A stretch of 64,000 nt of DNA from CAYSRC01 sp964446385 (GTDB lineage: Bacteria > Bacillota > Clostridia > Oscillospirales > Ruminococcaceae), in the NCBI GenBank assembly GCA_964446385.1, contig CAYUOH010000005.1:65504-129503 (forward strand), given 5' to 3'. Below are positions 1 to 8,311 of this stretch, piece after piece (position 1 is the stretch's first letter; each line of letters begins with the position of its first letter). Below the pieces are notes generated by a model. It ran no database searches. It saw only the letters and a list, made by a program, of their open reading frames with translations, and was not told the DNA's origin. The position numbers and the translations under genes were made by a program.

Positions 1-1622
1 AGTCCGCTGGACGTAAAAGAGTTATACGCATCGCTCTGTTGATTCTGCTTGCGGTAATAACCGTCAATTTGGTCATTCCTATTTCTCTCCTGCTTGCCAA
101 ATCTGTGGATTTCGCACCGTTCTGGGCGGGCTACAGAAAGGTGCTAGGTTCGGGCACATTCAAAACCGCGCTCTGGAACTCGGTAAAGGTAACCGCCGTC
201 GCGGCATCCATATCGGTAATCGCTGCATATTTCTTCGCGTACACTGTGGAATTCAAGCTTAAGGGCCGCCTGCGCAGCGTTTTCCGGCTTATAGCGATAC
301 TCCCCATGCTTGTGCCCAGCATCACGCACGGCATAGTCATAGTGAATCTTTTCGGAAATATGGGCATATTCACCCGTCTTTTCGGAATAGGTCTTGATAT
401 CTACGGTCCGATGGGAATAATAATGGGAAGCTTTTTCTATGCCTTCCCTACTTCTTTCCTTGTATTCAGTCAGGCCTTTATCACGCTGGATGTCCGCCTT
501 TACGAAAACGCACGGATACTGGGCGTGAAGCCGGCAAGACGGTTCTACGACATACTTCTACCCATGACTAGATACGCCGTGTTCTCGGCCTTCACTGTCT
601 GCTTCACCATGATATTCACCGACTATGGCGTACCTCTCTCGGTGGGCGGTTCCTACCCCATCCTGCCAATTCTGTTCTATAAAAACGTCGTGGGTCTTTT
701 GGATTTCTCGTCCGGTGCGATATACAGCGTATTCATGCTTATACCCGCTGTAATAGTGTTCGTCCTCGACGTTATGGTTTTCAGCAAGCGCCAGGCGTCC
801 ACGAAAAGCACCACCCTTCTGGACACCGGAAAATTCCTGACGCTTCAGAAGCTGTTTTTTGTCTTTCTGACGTTTGTCATAGTTGTCTGCTTATCGGTGA
901 TACTGTTTATACCGTTCGTAAACAACTGGCCTTACAGCCTCACGCCGACGCTGAAACATTTCAAGCTTATAAACAACAACGGAAAGCTAATAAAGCTGCT
1001 TGGCAACTCGCTCTTAATTTCGTTCGGCACGGCCGCGTTCGGAACTCTTCTCAGCTTCAGCAAGGGTTACCTTTATGTCCGGGATCAGAACAACAACACC
1101 CTTCTCAAAAAGGCGACCCACGGACTTTATACCGCGACTCTCGCGATACCGGGCCTTGCGTTGGGCCTGGGGTTTGTGATGTTTTTCAAGGGAAGCTTCC
1201 TTTACGGCACGATAGCGCTCCTTATCATAGTGAACGTAATCCACTTTTTCGGCTCGCCATACATGATGACCATAAGCCATTTCAAGCTGCTTGACCCTAA
1301 CTTTGAATCGGTGTGCCGGAGTCTCGGAGCATCGTACCTCAGAATGCTTGCCGACGTAATCATACCCTGCAGCAAGAAGCTTCTGACCGACGTGTTTGTC
1401 TACTTCTTCACAAATACGATGATAACGATATCCGCCGTATCCATGCTTTACAATTCGCGGACCATGACGCTCGCGGTCCAGATTACCGCTTTCAACGATC
1501 AGGGGTCCTGGGAAAGCGCAGTATCGGTATCGCTTGTAATCCTCCTGGTCAACGTTATGATGAAAATTGTACAGGAAAAATTTTTGTCAAAGCCTGATAT
1601 AGTCTCAAATACTCCTTCGTAA
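1..1622 (+). CDS. ABC transporter permease, Fe3+/2-aminoethylphosphonate type (5' partial)
   Basis: Inner-membrane permease subunit of a binding-protein-dependent importer. The reading frame is open from base 3 to the left edge, so the start lies outside the window; the TTG at 39 is only an internal codon. The visible ~540 residues hold two fused permease halves, each with about six hydrophobic segments and an EAA-type loop (YENARILGVKPARRF in the first half, FESVCRSLGASYLRML in the second) that would contact the ATPase. Two tandem permease domains in one chain is typical of FbpB-type iron and aminoethylphosphonate transporters. The substrate cannot be decided from the sequence. It is the last gene of its transcript: a strong terminator starts about 30 bases after the stop. 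The ATPase and binding protein should be upstream, off the window. Confidence 0.8.
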   Translation, partial: SAGRKRVIRIALLILLAVITVNLVIPISLLLAKSVDFAPFWAGYRKVLGSGTFKTALWNSVKVTAVAASISVIAAYFFAYTVEFKLKGRLRSVFRLIAILPMLVPSITHGIVIVNLFGNMGIFTRLFGIGLDIYGPMGIIMGSFFYAFPTSFLVFSQAFITLDVRLYENARILGVKPARRFYDILLPMTRYAVFSAFTVCFTMIFTDYGVPLSVGGSYPILPILFYKNVVGLLDFSSGAIYSVFMLIPAVIVFVLDVMVFSKRQASTKSTTLLDTGKFLTLQKLFFVFLTFVIVVCLSVILFIPFVNNWPYSLTPTLKHFKLINNNGKLIKLLGNSLLISFGTAAFGTLLSFSKGYLYVRDQNNNTLLKKATHGLYTATLAIPGLALGLGFVMFFKGSFLYGTIALLIIVNVIHFFGSPYMMTISHFKLLDPNFESVCRSLGASYLRMLADVIIPCSKKLLTDVFVYFFTNTMITISAVSMLYNSRTMTLAVQITAFNDQGSWESAVSVSLVILLVNVMMKIVQEKFLSKPDIVSNTPS

Positions 1623-1650
1623 TTATGACTGAATAAAAGTGACTGATAAA

Positions 1651-1686
1651 AAAACAGACACCTGAGAAAGCAAGTGTCTGTTTTTG
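1651..1686 (+). terminator. Intrinsic terminator after the ABC permease
   Basis: An AAAACAGACAC arm pairs with GTGTCTGTTTT across a short loop and is followed by a T run. It lies about 30 bases after the permease stop and ends that operon before tRNA-Leu. Confidence 0.85.
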
Positions 1687-1763
1687 ATGTTTCATTCGGA
1701 GCAGAGTGTATTCTGCTAATAAAGAAGAGACGCGCCAACTCCGCCTATCTCACGGAAGCACTA

Positions 1764-1792
1764 TTGCATCTAAAACTCTATTATTGTATAAT
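1764..1792 (+). promoter_or_regulatory. Promoter of tRNA-Leu
   Basis: TTGCAT at 1764-1769 and TATAAT at 1787-1792 are separated by 17 bases. The predicted start near 1799 is only a few bases before the mature tRNA 5' end at 1805. Confidence 0.75.
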
Positions 1793-1804
1793 TTGATTTA
1801 TCTT

Positions 1805-1891
1805 GCCGGTGTGATGGAATTGGCAGACGTGCGGGACTCAAAATCCCGTGGTGGCGACACCGTGTGGGTTCGACCCCCACCACCGGCACCA
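1805..1891 (+). tRNA. tRNA-Leu (anticodon CAA)
   Basis: An 87-nt class II tRNA with a full cloverleaf. The acceptor GCCGGTG pairs with CACCGGC. The anticodon stem CGGGA/TCCCG encloses loop CTCAAAA with anticodon CAA, which reads UUG. There is a long variable arm, a T arm with TTCGA, and an encoded 3' CCA. It is transcribed alone, between its own promoter and terminator. Confidence 0.97.
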
Positions 1892-1928
1892 AAAACCGAC
1901 AGACGAGCAAAGACGTCTGTCGGTTTTT
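1891..1928 (+). terminator. Terminator of tRNA-Leu
   Basis: An 11-bp stem, ACCGACAGACG with CGTCTGTCGGT, is followed by TTTTT. It begins directly after the tRNA CCA. Confidence 0.9.
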
Positions 1929-1965
1929 ATTTCTTCCTCACCGTTGCTGATTTCAAATATTCACA

Positions 1966-1994
1966 AAAAAAGGGAACCCTAAATGGTTCCCTTT
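1966..1994 (-). terminator. Terminator of the thymidylate synthase transcript
   Basis: AAAGGGAACC pairs with GGTTCCCTTT. On the minus strand the hairpin is followed by a run of seven T. It lies just after the stop at 2002. Confidence 0.85.
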
Positions 1995-2001
1995 CAATTA
2001 T

Positions 2002-2748
2002 TTATCTCTTTTTAAGTTCTTCAACCTTTGCGGCAATTTCGGCCTTCGCGTCCTCCATATCGTCCCTCCAGCCGTTCACATAGTCATAACAGATATCGTA
2101 TTCGTCCTGCGCTGCGTTAATCCGCTTTACATAGCCTTCAAGCATCTCGAAATCTCTTTCGTAGCAGTGAAAGCTGTTGGCTCTGTGCACGTATGTGCCC
2201 ATTCCCACACCCAGCTCATCGGCTATCATCTTTTGAAGCTGGATTAGTGCGAAGGCGTTCATATATGCGGCCTTGCAGGCATCGTTGGACCTGAACAGTA
2301 TCTTGCATTCCAGTTTCCCTTCGCGCACAAAGAATTGCAGATGTTGCATGCAGGCGGGGTCGTCGGATCCCATATCCTGTTGCGTGCGTATACAGATGAC
2401 GGCGCGGCGGCTGCTGGGGTTGCGACGAAGTTCGTTTATAATAAAATCTATCTGGTTCCCCATTCGCTGATGGTATGTGTAGTCCCAGTTGCCGCGCTCC
2501 ACCTCGAAATCGAGAATACCGTACAGCATTTCCTGGCGGTACTGCTCAAGCTCAGTGGACCCGCCAATGAAAAGCTTGCTTATCATAGGTTCGGCAAGAG
2601 GTTCCGTGACAACCATGGTCATGGAAACCTCCTTCTGTGTTGTGTTCCAGTCGGCGCAGTCGGTGACCTCACCGTTCTCCCACAGCTCCTTAAGCGCCAG
2701 ATGATAAGCCTCAGGCAGCGTTTTTCCTCTTAAGATAGCTTCAACCAT
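2002..2748 (-). CDS. thyA: Thymidylate synthase, short divergent type
   Basis: Predicted to make dTMP from dUMP with methylene-tetrahydrofolate, in the cytosol. The thymidylate synthase core is readable. There is an SRR pair near residue 114, the nucleophile region DPACMQHLQF with Cys near 133, the phosphate-binding RSND near 153-156, the Asn that contacts the pyrimidine near 165, and the H-x-Y of the last nucleotide motif near 194-196. At 248 residues it is shorter than E. coli ThyA, and the motif wording (HRANSFHCYERD instead of GDTHLY) resembles the methanogen-type subfamily as I remember it. The start at 2748 is an ATG with GGAG five bases upstream; a TTG at 2784 would add 12 residues but has no ribosome site. 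It is a lone gene between a terminator and the SPFH gene. Related dCMP-modifying enzymes cannot be excluded. Confidence 0.75.
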   Translation of the reverse strand: MVEAILRGKTLPEAYHLALKELWENGEVTDCADWNTTQKEVSMTMVVTEPLAEPMISKLFIGGSTELEQYRQEMLYGILDFEVERGNWDYTYHQRMGNQIDFIINELRRNPSSRRAVICIRTQQDMGSDDPACMQHLQFFVREGKLECKILFRSNDACKAAYMNAFALIQLQKMIADELGVGMGTYVHRANSFHCYERDFEMLEGYVKRINAAQDEYDICYDYVNGWRDDMEDAKAEIAAKVEELKKR

Positions 2749-2804
2749 TTTTACTCCGTTTTTTACTTCGAACGTTGTCCGCAAGGTATATATTAATCAG
2801 TGGA

Positions 2805-3749
2805 TTAATCCTTGTCTTCTGATGCAGGGGGTATCGGAGGTTCCGGATGCCCGGGAAAAATCGGCATACTGCTTTCACGGAGGGCAGTCAGTGTGCCCGC
2901 CAAATTGGCGATATCACTTGGCACGACAATCTTGGTAGCCTGGCCGTTCGCCATTCTCTCGGCAGCCTCGAAGGACCTCATCTTGAGAAATCCGTCACCG
3001 GGGTTAGCCTCGTTAATCATTTTAATACCTTCGGCGCGGGCCTTCTGTACGGTAATAAGCGCCTCGGCCTCGCCCTGAGCCTCACGAATCTTCTTCTCCT
3101 TGACGGCGTCGGCTCGCAGAATTGCGGCTTCCTTCTCGCCTTCGGCAATTGTGATGGCTGCCTGCTTTTTGCCTTCGGATGAAAGGATTGCTTCGCGCTT
3201 TTCACGCTCCGCCTTCATCTGTTTTTCCATCGCGTCACGGATGGTTTTGGGGGGTTCGATGTTCTTGACCTCTACGCGAAAAACCTTGATGCCCCACTTG
3301 TCTGTGGCTTCGTCAAGTATTGCGGTAATCCTTGTGTTGATAGAGTCACGGGAGGTAAGGGTTTCATCAAGGGTCATACTGCCTATGATGTTACGCAATG
3401 TGGTCACAGAAAGATTCTCGATAGCTGCAAGGGGATACTCGACACCGTAGGTGTAAAGCTTGGGGTCGAAGATGTAGAAGAACACTACCGAGTCGACGCT
3501 CATAGTCACGTTATCCTTAGTGATAACGGGTTGTGGTTCGAAGTCGGCCACTTGCTCCTTCAGAGATACTTTTTTGGATATTCTGTACAGGAAGGGAATC
3601 ATGATATGCAGACCCGCCTGCCATGTCACGTGGTATTTACCGAAGAACTCGATAATCCACGCACTTGCCTGTGGAACAATTTTTACACATAAGATGATAA
3701 ACAGAGCCAACAGAACAATAACTACGCCTAAAACGATATAACCTGCCAT
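2805..3749 (-). CDS. SPFH/band 7 (stomatin-like) membrane protein
   Basis: A 314-residue membrane-scaffold protein of the stomatin/prohibitin (QmcA-like) group, thought to organise membrane microdomains or membrane proteases. Residues about 3-25 form one N-terminal transmembrane helix. The SPFH domain follows (about 26-185), then a charged Ala/Glu/Lys-rich coiled coil (about 185-245, with the repeated AEGEKEAAILRADA pattern), and a short Pro-rich tail (GHPEPPIPPASEDKD). The start is an ATG behind a clear GGAGG. A TTGCAG-18-TATAAT promoter lies upstream. No NfeD-type partner is next to it. The role is inferred from the family only. Confidence 0.88.
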   Translation of the reverse strand: MAGYIVLGVVIVLLALFIILCVKIVPQASAWIIEFFGKYHVTWQAGLHIMIPFLYRISKKVSLKEQVADFEPQPVITKDNVTMSVDSVVFFYIFDPKLYTYGVEYPLAAIENLSVTTLRNIIGSMTLDETLTSRDSINTRITAILDEATDKWGIKVFRVEVKNIEPPKTIRDAMEKQMKAEREKREAILSSEGKKQAAITIAEGEKEAAILRADAVKEKKIREAQGEAEALITVQKARAEGIKMINEANPGDGFLKMRSFEAAERMANGQATKIVVPSDIANLAGTLTALRESSMPIFPGHPEPPIPPASEDKD

Positions 3750-3798
3750 TTCGAAAACCTCCTGTCTTTTTGTTTATTATAATTTGTCTATTATAAAC

Positions 3799-3828
3799 AT
3801 TATACAATAGTTTTAAATGACACTGCAA
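3799..3828 (-). promoter_or_regulatory. Promoter of the SPFH gene
   Basis: On the minus strand TTGCAG (3828-3823) and TATAAT (3804-3799) are 18 bases apart, about 50 bases before the start codon. Confidence 0.65.
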
Positions 3829-3852
3829 TTTATATCTTTTATATATAAATCT

Positions 3853-5331
3853 TCAAAGCCTGCGGAAGGTCGTTGTCATTTCCCGAATCTCCGCAGCAAG
3901 CTCCAGTGAAAGGGCGCCCGGTTTCATGCGCCAGCGCCAGTTACCCTCTGCCACGCCCGGTGAATTGGTGCGCGCGCTTCCCGGAAGCTCAAGGATATCC
4001 TGCATGGTCATTACGAAAAGATCCGACGCACAAGCCATACCGGTGCGTATAAAGCCGCGGCACCAGCCCTCGTCCTTTGAAATGCCCATGTATTTCCTTG
4101 CAAATTCTACATCGGCATAATCTGAATGTTCCATCCACCCGAGCACAGTGTCGTTGTCGTGGGTACCGATATAGCACACGCTGTTCTTTGTGATGTTGTG
4201 CGGCAAATAGGCCGAATCTCCCTCAGTGCCGAACGCGAACTGCAGTACCTTCATGCCAGGAAGACCTGAATCCGATAGCAGATCCCCGACTTCAGTAGTG
4301 ATGTACCCCAAGTCCTCGGCGATGTAGGAAAGGGTGTTGAACCAGGATGTCAGAACGCCAACGAGGGTCATTCCCGGGCCTTTTTTCCATTCGCCCTGCT
4401 TTGCGGAGGAGGCTCCGGCAGGTATCGACCAGTAGCTTTCGAAACCCCTGAAATGGTCTATGCGGATAACGTCATAAAGTCGACGTGTGCCCTCCATGCG
4501 GCGTACCCACCAGCCGAACCCGTCTGCCTTCATCCTGTCGTAATCGTAAAGCGGGTTGCCCCAAAGCTGGCCTTCCATGCTAAAATCATCCGGCGGGGTA
4601 CCGGACACTGCAAGAGGCCTGTAGTTTTCGTCGAGCTGAAAGAACTGCGGCTCGCTCCACACATCAACGGAGTCCATTGCAACGTAAATGGGAATATCCC
4701 CGATAAAGCTTATTCCCCTCTGCCGGGCGTATGTCCGCAGAACGTTCCACTGTCTGTAGAAAAGAAACTGGACAAAGATATATAACTCCATTTCGGACTT
4801 CAGCTTTTCGGAATACAGTTTCATTGAAGCCGGCTCGCGTTTACGTATATCATCAGGCCATTCTGTCCACGCTGCACCGCTAAAGCTGTCCTTAACGGCC
4901 ATGTAAAGGGCGTATTCGCGGAGCCAGCGTTCGTTTTCAATGAAAAAAACATCGCGCTCGTCTTCAAAGCGGTTCTTTCCCCTTTCGAACGCAATACGAA
5001 GAAGGGGCATCCTGCGTGCCAACATGGCGGGATAATCGACTGATTCGGGATTGCTTCCCCAGTCGACGGATTCGACATCGCTTTTATAAAGCAGACCGTC
5101 CGAAACAAGCATATCAGGGTCGATATAGTACGGGCTACCTGCGAAGGTTGACGGCGAGGAATAGGGGCTGTCACCCAGATCGGTGGGTCCCAACGGGAGA
5201 AGCTGCCAGTATTTCTGACCACTTTGGGCGAGAAAATCTATAAATTCGTAGGAGCTTTTTCCCATGGTACCTATTCCGTAAGGCGAAGGTAGCGAAAACA
5301 TGGGCATGAGTATGCCGGATGAACGTTTCAT
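3853..5331 (-). CDS. malQ: 4-alpha-glucanotransferase (amylomaltase)
   Basis: A GH77 enzyme that moves alpha-1,4-glucan segments between maltooligosaccharides, in the cytosol. The chain is 492 residues, a usual bacterial length. The catalytic blocks are intact: nucleophile Asp in RIDHFRGFESYW (about residue 292), acid/base Glu in IAEDLG (about 339) and the third acid in GTHDNDT (about 392). The N-terminal substrate block LPLGPTDLGDSPYSS is also clear. The longer frame begins with TTG at 5346, but the ATG at 5331 has GGAAAGG six bases upstream and is preferred. It works in the same pathway as the glycogen phosphorylase and GH13 enzyme 35 kb away. A dyad just upstream may be an operator. Confidence 0.95.
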   Translation of the reverse strand: MKRSSGILMPMFSLPSPYGIGTMGKSSYEFIDFLAQSGQKYWQLLPLGPTDLGDSPYSSPSTFAGSPYYIDPDMLVSDGLLYKSDVESVDWGSNPESVDYPAMLARRMPLLRIAFERGKNRFEDERDVFFIENERWLREYALYMAVKDSFSGAAWTEWPDDIRKREPASMKLYSEKLKSEMELYIFVQFLFYRQWNVLRTYARQRGISFIGDIPIYVAMDSVDVWSEPQFFQLDENYRPLAVSGTPPDDFSMEGQLWGNPLYDYDRMKADGFGWWVRRMEGTRRLYDVIRIDHFRGFESYWSIPAGASSAKQGEWKKGPGMTLVGVLTSWFNTLSYIAEDLGYITTEVGDLLSDSGLPGMKVLQFAFGTEGDSAYLPHNITKNSVCYIGTHDNDTVLGWMEHSDYADVEFARKYMGISKDEGWCRGFIRTGMACASDLFVMTMQDILELPGSARTNSPGVAEGNWRWRMKPGALSLELAAEIREMTTTFRRL

Positions 5332-5348
5332 AGTAAACCTTTCCAATT

Positions 5349-5377
5349 CAAGATTATCAGCATAAGCAGTAATCTTG
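5349..5377. promoter_or_regulatory. Inverted repeat upstream of malQ, possible operator
   Basis: CAAGATTA (5349-5356) and TAATCTTG (5370-5377) are perfect 8-bp inverted arms with a 13-base spacer. They sit 18-46 bases before the malQ start, where a repressor could block transcription. The regulator is unknown. Confidence 0.35.
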
Positions 5378-5510
5378 CTTAAATTTTACAGTATTAGCCT
5401 CGTCTATGGCAAAAGGGACCGCACCTCCGGCGAATATTTGTTAATTTTGCAATAATGATGTATAACAATTTTGTATAAAAAGTATATAGTAAAAGTACAG
5501 GAACCATCGA

Positions 5511-5729
5511 ATGCTGCAGACTAAACACATTACAAAAAAACACAAGACCGGCGATTTTGTCCAGGTTGCTCTCAACGACATCTCGCTCAACCTCCGCAAC
5601 AGTGAATTTGTCGCCATCCTAGGTCCGAGCGTTTCGGGCAAGACCACCTTGCCCAACATCATCGGCGGCCTTATCCCCTCCCGCAGCGCCGCCAACAAAG
5701 ACCCAGTCATCGCCCTTAGAACTGAATAA
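5511..5729 (+). pseudogene. Remnant of an ABC transporter ATPase (MacB-like fusion type)
   Basis: A 72-codon fragment reading like the first ~55 residues of an ABC ATPase of the kind fused to a large permease in Clostridia (MLQTKHITKKHKTGDF...ALNDISLNLRNSEFVAILGP). It breaks off straight after the P-loop. The P-loop itself is damaged: GPSVSGKTTLP where GPSGSGKTTLL is expected, so a Gly is now Val. No signature, Walker B or permease follows; the last ~15 residues are unrelated and end at a stop. It has no convincing ribosome site. It is best read as a decaying relic, flanked by short palindromes. Confidence 0.7.
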
Positions 5730-5784
5730 TTCCAGTATGCGCCGGCACACTGAGTATCCGTTTCTCGGCGTACTCTGAAGCCTT

Positions 5785-5845
5785 CCCTTAAGGGTATAGT
5801 GTCAGCTTTAGCTGACAAACAAATGAGGTGTAGCTGCAAAGCAGC
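5785..5845. repeat. Cluster of three short palindromes behind the ABC relic
   Basis: Three dyads lie in 61 bases: CCCTTAAGGG (5785-5794), GTCAGCT-TT-AGCTGAC (5801-5816) and GCTGC-AAA-GCAGC (5833-5845). They could be a small dispersed repeat or the scar of the event that truncated the ABC gene. No second copy was seen in the window. Confidence 0.35.
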
Positions 5846-5852
5846 ATAACTT

Positions 5853-5885
5853 AAAAAATCCCTGCCTTGTGGCAGGGATTTTTCT
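5853..5885. terminator. Bidirectional terminator
   Basis: AAAATCCCTGCC pairs with GGCAGGGATTTT across a four-base loop, with A and T tracts on both sides. It serves the minus-strand membrane-protein gene and would end any transcript across the ABC relic. Confidence 0.85.
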
Positions 5886-5896
5886 TTTGTGATTAT

Positions 5897-6304
5897 TTAT
5901 TTTAAAAGCTTAATATTTCCGATAACGGGTAGCTCTTTTGCGCGGCCGTTGTATATATTGAGAATACCGATTATTACAAGTACCAGAATCGCTACGCTGA
6001 CGACCCAGAAAACTATCCTGAAAATGAAGAAGAAATATAAGATGTTGCTGAGAATATTAAAAATAATACTCACTATCCAGAGAACAAGACCCTGGTTCAG
6101 ATGAAAACGCACGAATTTGGACTCTGAGATTTTTGTGAATAATGAAACAATCCAGAATAACGGGGCAAAGATGAAGGCCAGAGCCGCAATAAGCTTGTTG
6201 TTGTTAATATCACTCTGATCGTACTCGGATGTGTTGTCGGCGGTCTGATTAAGCTCATTCAGCTTTTCGCCAACCTGATCGATTTTCTCATTGATATCTG
6301 CCAT
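5897..6304 (-). CDS. DUF4870-like small membrane protein
   Basis: A 135-residue protein of unknown function. A polar N-terminal third (about 1-40) is followed by three or four hydrophobic helices (about 40-60, 70-98, 100-120) and a short cytosolic tail. The layout and the phrase SKFVRFHLNQGLVLWI are like the DUF4870/Tic20-like family, whose role is not established. The start at 6304 has AAAGGAG nine bases upstream; 18 extra codons at 6358 belong to the leader. A TTGATT-17-TATGCT promoter lies at 6354-6382. It is a single-gene unit. Confidence 0.65.
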   Translation of the reverse strand: MADINEKIDQVGEKLNELNQTADNTSEYDQSDINNNKLIAALAFIFAPLFWIVSLFTKISESKFVRFHLNQGLVLWIVSIIFNILSNILYFFFIFRIVFWVVSVAILVLVIIGILNIYNGRAKELPVIGNIKLLK

Positions 6305-6353
6305 AATACAAAACTCCTTTTTAATATAACATTTCGGTTTAACCTGCAGATTA

Positions 6354-6382
6354 AGCATACCCTCTTCATAGGTTTAAATCAA
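6354..6382 (-). promoter_or_regulatory. Promoter of the DUF4870-like gene
   Basis: On the minus strand TTGATT (6382-6377) and TATGCT (6359-6354) have a 17-base spacer. It lies about 50 bases before the start and is divergent from the channel-gene promoter. Confidence 0.45.
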
Positions 6383-6395
6383 TAAAAATTTTAGA

Positions 6396-6424
6396 TTGTG
6401 CAGTATAAATTCTGCAATTATAAT
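6396..6424 (+). promoter_or_regulatory. Promoter of the CASTOR/POLLUX-like gene
   Basis: TTGTGC (6396-6401) and TATAAT (6419-6424) have a 17-base spacer. It lies inside the longest possible reading frame, which rules out the frame's first ATG at 6398 and supports the start at 6482. Confidence 0.65.
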
Positions 6425-6481
6425 GAATACAAAATATTTTCTATTTTATCGTACTTTTCTTATAAACACGGAGAATTTAAT

Positions 6482-8311
6482 ATGGGTAACCGTCAAAGAT
6501 TCTTTCAGAAGCTTAACTACAGATTCGATACTCTAATGGCCAAAAGCCCGCTAGGACTAATTAAAGTAATCGCCGTTGTTTCAATCACGGTTGCTCTGCT
6601 GCTGACCCTTGTAATGGTCATCGGCGGAAGTGTGGAGGGCGACGGCTTTGGATCCGCACTGTGGGCAATCCTCTCCACCGAAATTAACGCCTGGATGCCC
6701 TCGTCCGAAGACGGCGACGCACTCTACGTAATCATGATGGCAGCGGCCGCTATCGTAGGTCTGATGATTACAAGCGTGCTGATAGGCATCATCTCCGGAA
6801 CCATCGAGGAAAAGCTAAACGGCCTGCGAAGGGGCAACTCCCTTGTAATTGAATCGGGCCACACCATAGTTTTAGGTTTCGTCCACGGCGAATACACCCT
6901 TATCAACGAGCTGATAGCCTCCGTGGGTGATAATAAGGAAATAATCGTTATAGCCGGCGACACCGACAAAGATGAAGCCGACGAGGCCATCCGCGACAAT
7001 ATCAACTGCCCCAAAAACGTTCGGCTAATCTACCGCACCGTTGATATCTGCGATCCGGTATCTATGAAATGCCTTTCAATAGAAACTTGCCGCTCGGTGG
7101 CCGTCACTCCCATGGACGACGTGACCACTTTGCGCAGTCTGTTCGCCCTGTGCCGTATAATAGACGACTGCGGACGTAAGGATATAAATATAGCCGCATC
7201 ACTTTCTGATATTGACGGCAGCATACCCGACAGCACCGCGTTGAAGCGCAATATTACTGTCATTCACACAGGCGACGTTTTGTCCCGCATCATAGCCCAC
7301 AGTTGCACCCAGCCCGGTCTGTCGCACGCCTTTGCCGAGCTCCTTGATTTCAAGGGCAGCGAACTTTTCGATTTAGACATGCCCGAATGCACGGGCATGA
7401 ATTTCGGCGACATAACAGAGAATCTCCGCGGCGGTGTTCCCGTAGGCATTATTTCGGGAGGAGAGACAGTCCTCTGCCCCACAAAAGATATCGTATACGC
7501 CGGAGGAGACCATCTTATCATATTCTCCGCAGACAGATCCAACGTGTCCCTAACCTCCCCAGCCGTGCCCTATGCGGACCCCGGAAAAGTCGCCGTAACG
7601 TCCGCGCAGGAACCCGAAAATTTGCTTGTTATAGGCCGTAATGGCGACCTGCCAACGATACTGAACGAACTTCCCGAAAAACCGTTTAGCGTAGTTCTTG
7701 CCGACTACGGCAAGAATGAATACGAAGATATCAAAGAAGGATTCACACGCGGCGGTATAAGCCTTGAGATATACTCCGGAGAACTTTCGGATGACGACAA
7801 TCTCGCAGCACTATGCGATAAGGCCGACAACGTCGTACTGCTCAACGGCCGGGACGAGGACGCCGACGCGGGCGACCTTAAGGTAATGGTCATGCTGACG
7901 CGCCTGCGAGACCTCCGCGAAAGCCGAGGTCTTAGCTTTAACGTCACGGCCGAGCTCCAGTGCGAGCACAACCGCCGCCTGGTATCCGAAGGCGAGCTTA
8001 CCGACTATGTTGTAGCCGGAGATATGGCTGCCCTTACACTTGCTCAGTTGACGCGCAGCCCGAGCCTCCACAATACCTTCAGGACTCTGCTCTCCAACGA
8101 AGGTTGTGAGCTTTATTTAGTACCCGTTTCGGCATTTGGGTTAGATGGCGTCACGATCTCCCTTGACATCCGCCGCACCCTTTACGGCGCCGGATACGTA
8201 TTCCTCGGGTATTTTAATGCCAAGGGTATCGTATTCAACCCTGCCTTCGACGCAAAATTATCCCTCCTTCCCGCGGATCAGCTCATAGTCATCGGTGAAA
8301 ATGACATCTGA
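6482..8311 (+). CDS. CASTOR/POLLUX-like putative ion channel with RCK/TrkA-N domains
   Basis: A 609-residue membrane protein related to the CASTOR/POLLUX (DMI1) cation channels. Two hydrophobic helices (about 27-52 and 80-108) flank a short pore-like segment. A large cytosolic part then holds two Rossmann-type units: SGHTIVLGFVHGEYTLINEL near 125, and ENLLVIGRNGDLPTILNEL near 385. These resemble RCK/TrkA-N regulators but the first lacks a clean GxGxxG. The start at 6482 has GGAG eight bases upstream. The ion and ligand cannot be told from sequence. It is transcribed alone from its own promoter. Confidence 0.72.
   Translation: MGNRQRFFQKLNYRFDTLMAKSPLGLIKVIAVVSITVALLLTLVMVIGGSVEGDGFGSALWAILSTEINAWMPSSEDGDALYVIMMAAAAIVGLMITSVLIGIISGTIEEKLNGLRRGNSLVIESGHTIVLGFVHGEYTLINELIASVGDNKEIIVIAGDTDKDEADEAIRDNINCPKNVRLIYRTVDICDPVSMKCLSIETCRSVAVTPMDDVTTLRSLFALCRIIDDCGRKDINIAASLSDIDGSIPDSTALKRNITVIHTGDVLSRIIAHSCTQPGLSHAFAELLDFKGSELFDLDMPECTGMNFGDITENLRGGVPVGIISGGETVLCPTKDIVYAGGDHLIIFSADRSNVSLTSPAVPYADPGKVAVTSAQEPENLLVIGRNGDLPTILNELPEKPFSVVLADYGKNEYEDIKEGFTRGGISLEIYSGELSDDDNLAALCDKADNVVLLNGRDEDADAGDLKVMVMLTRLRDLRESRGLSFNVTAELQCEHNRRLVSEGELTDYVVAGDMAALTLAQLTRSPSLHNTFRTLLSNEGCELYLVPVSAFGLDGVTISLDIRRTLYGAGYVFLGYFNAKGIVFNPAFDAKLSLLPADQLIVIGENDI

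Noticed and set aside
1706..2083. 125-codon open frame over tRNA-Leu
   Set aside because: It runs through a tRNA and two terminators, so it is not a gene.
5441..5839. 132-codon open frame antisense to the ABC relic
   Set aside because: No family match, no ribosome site, and it crosses the palindrome cluster.
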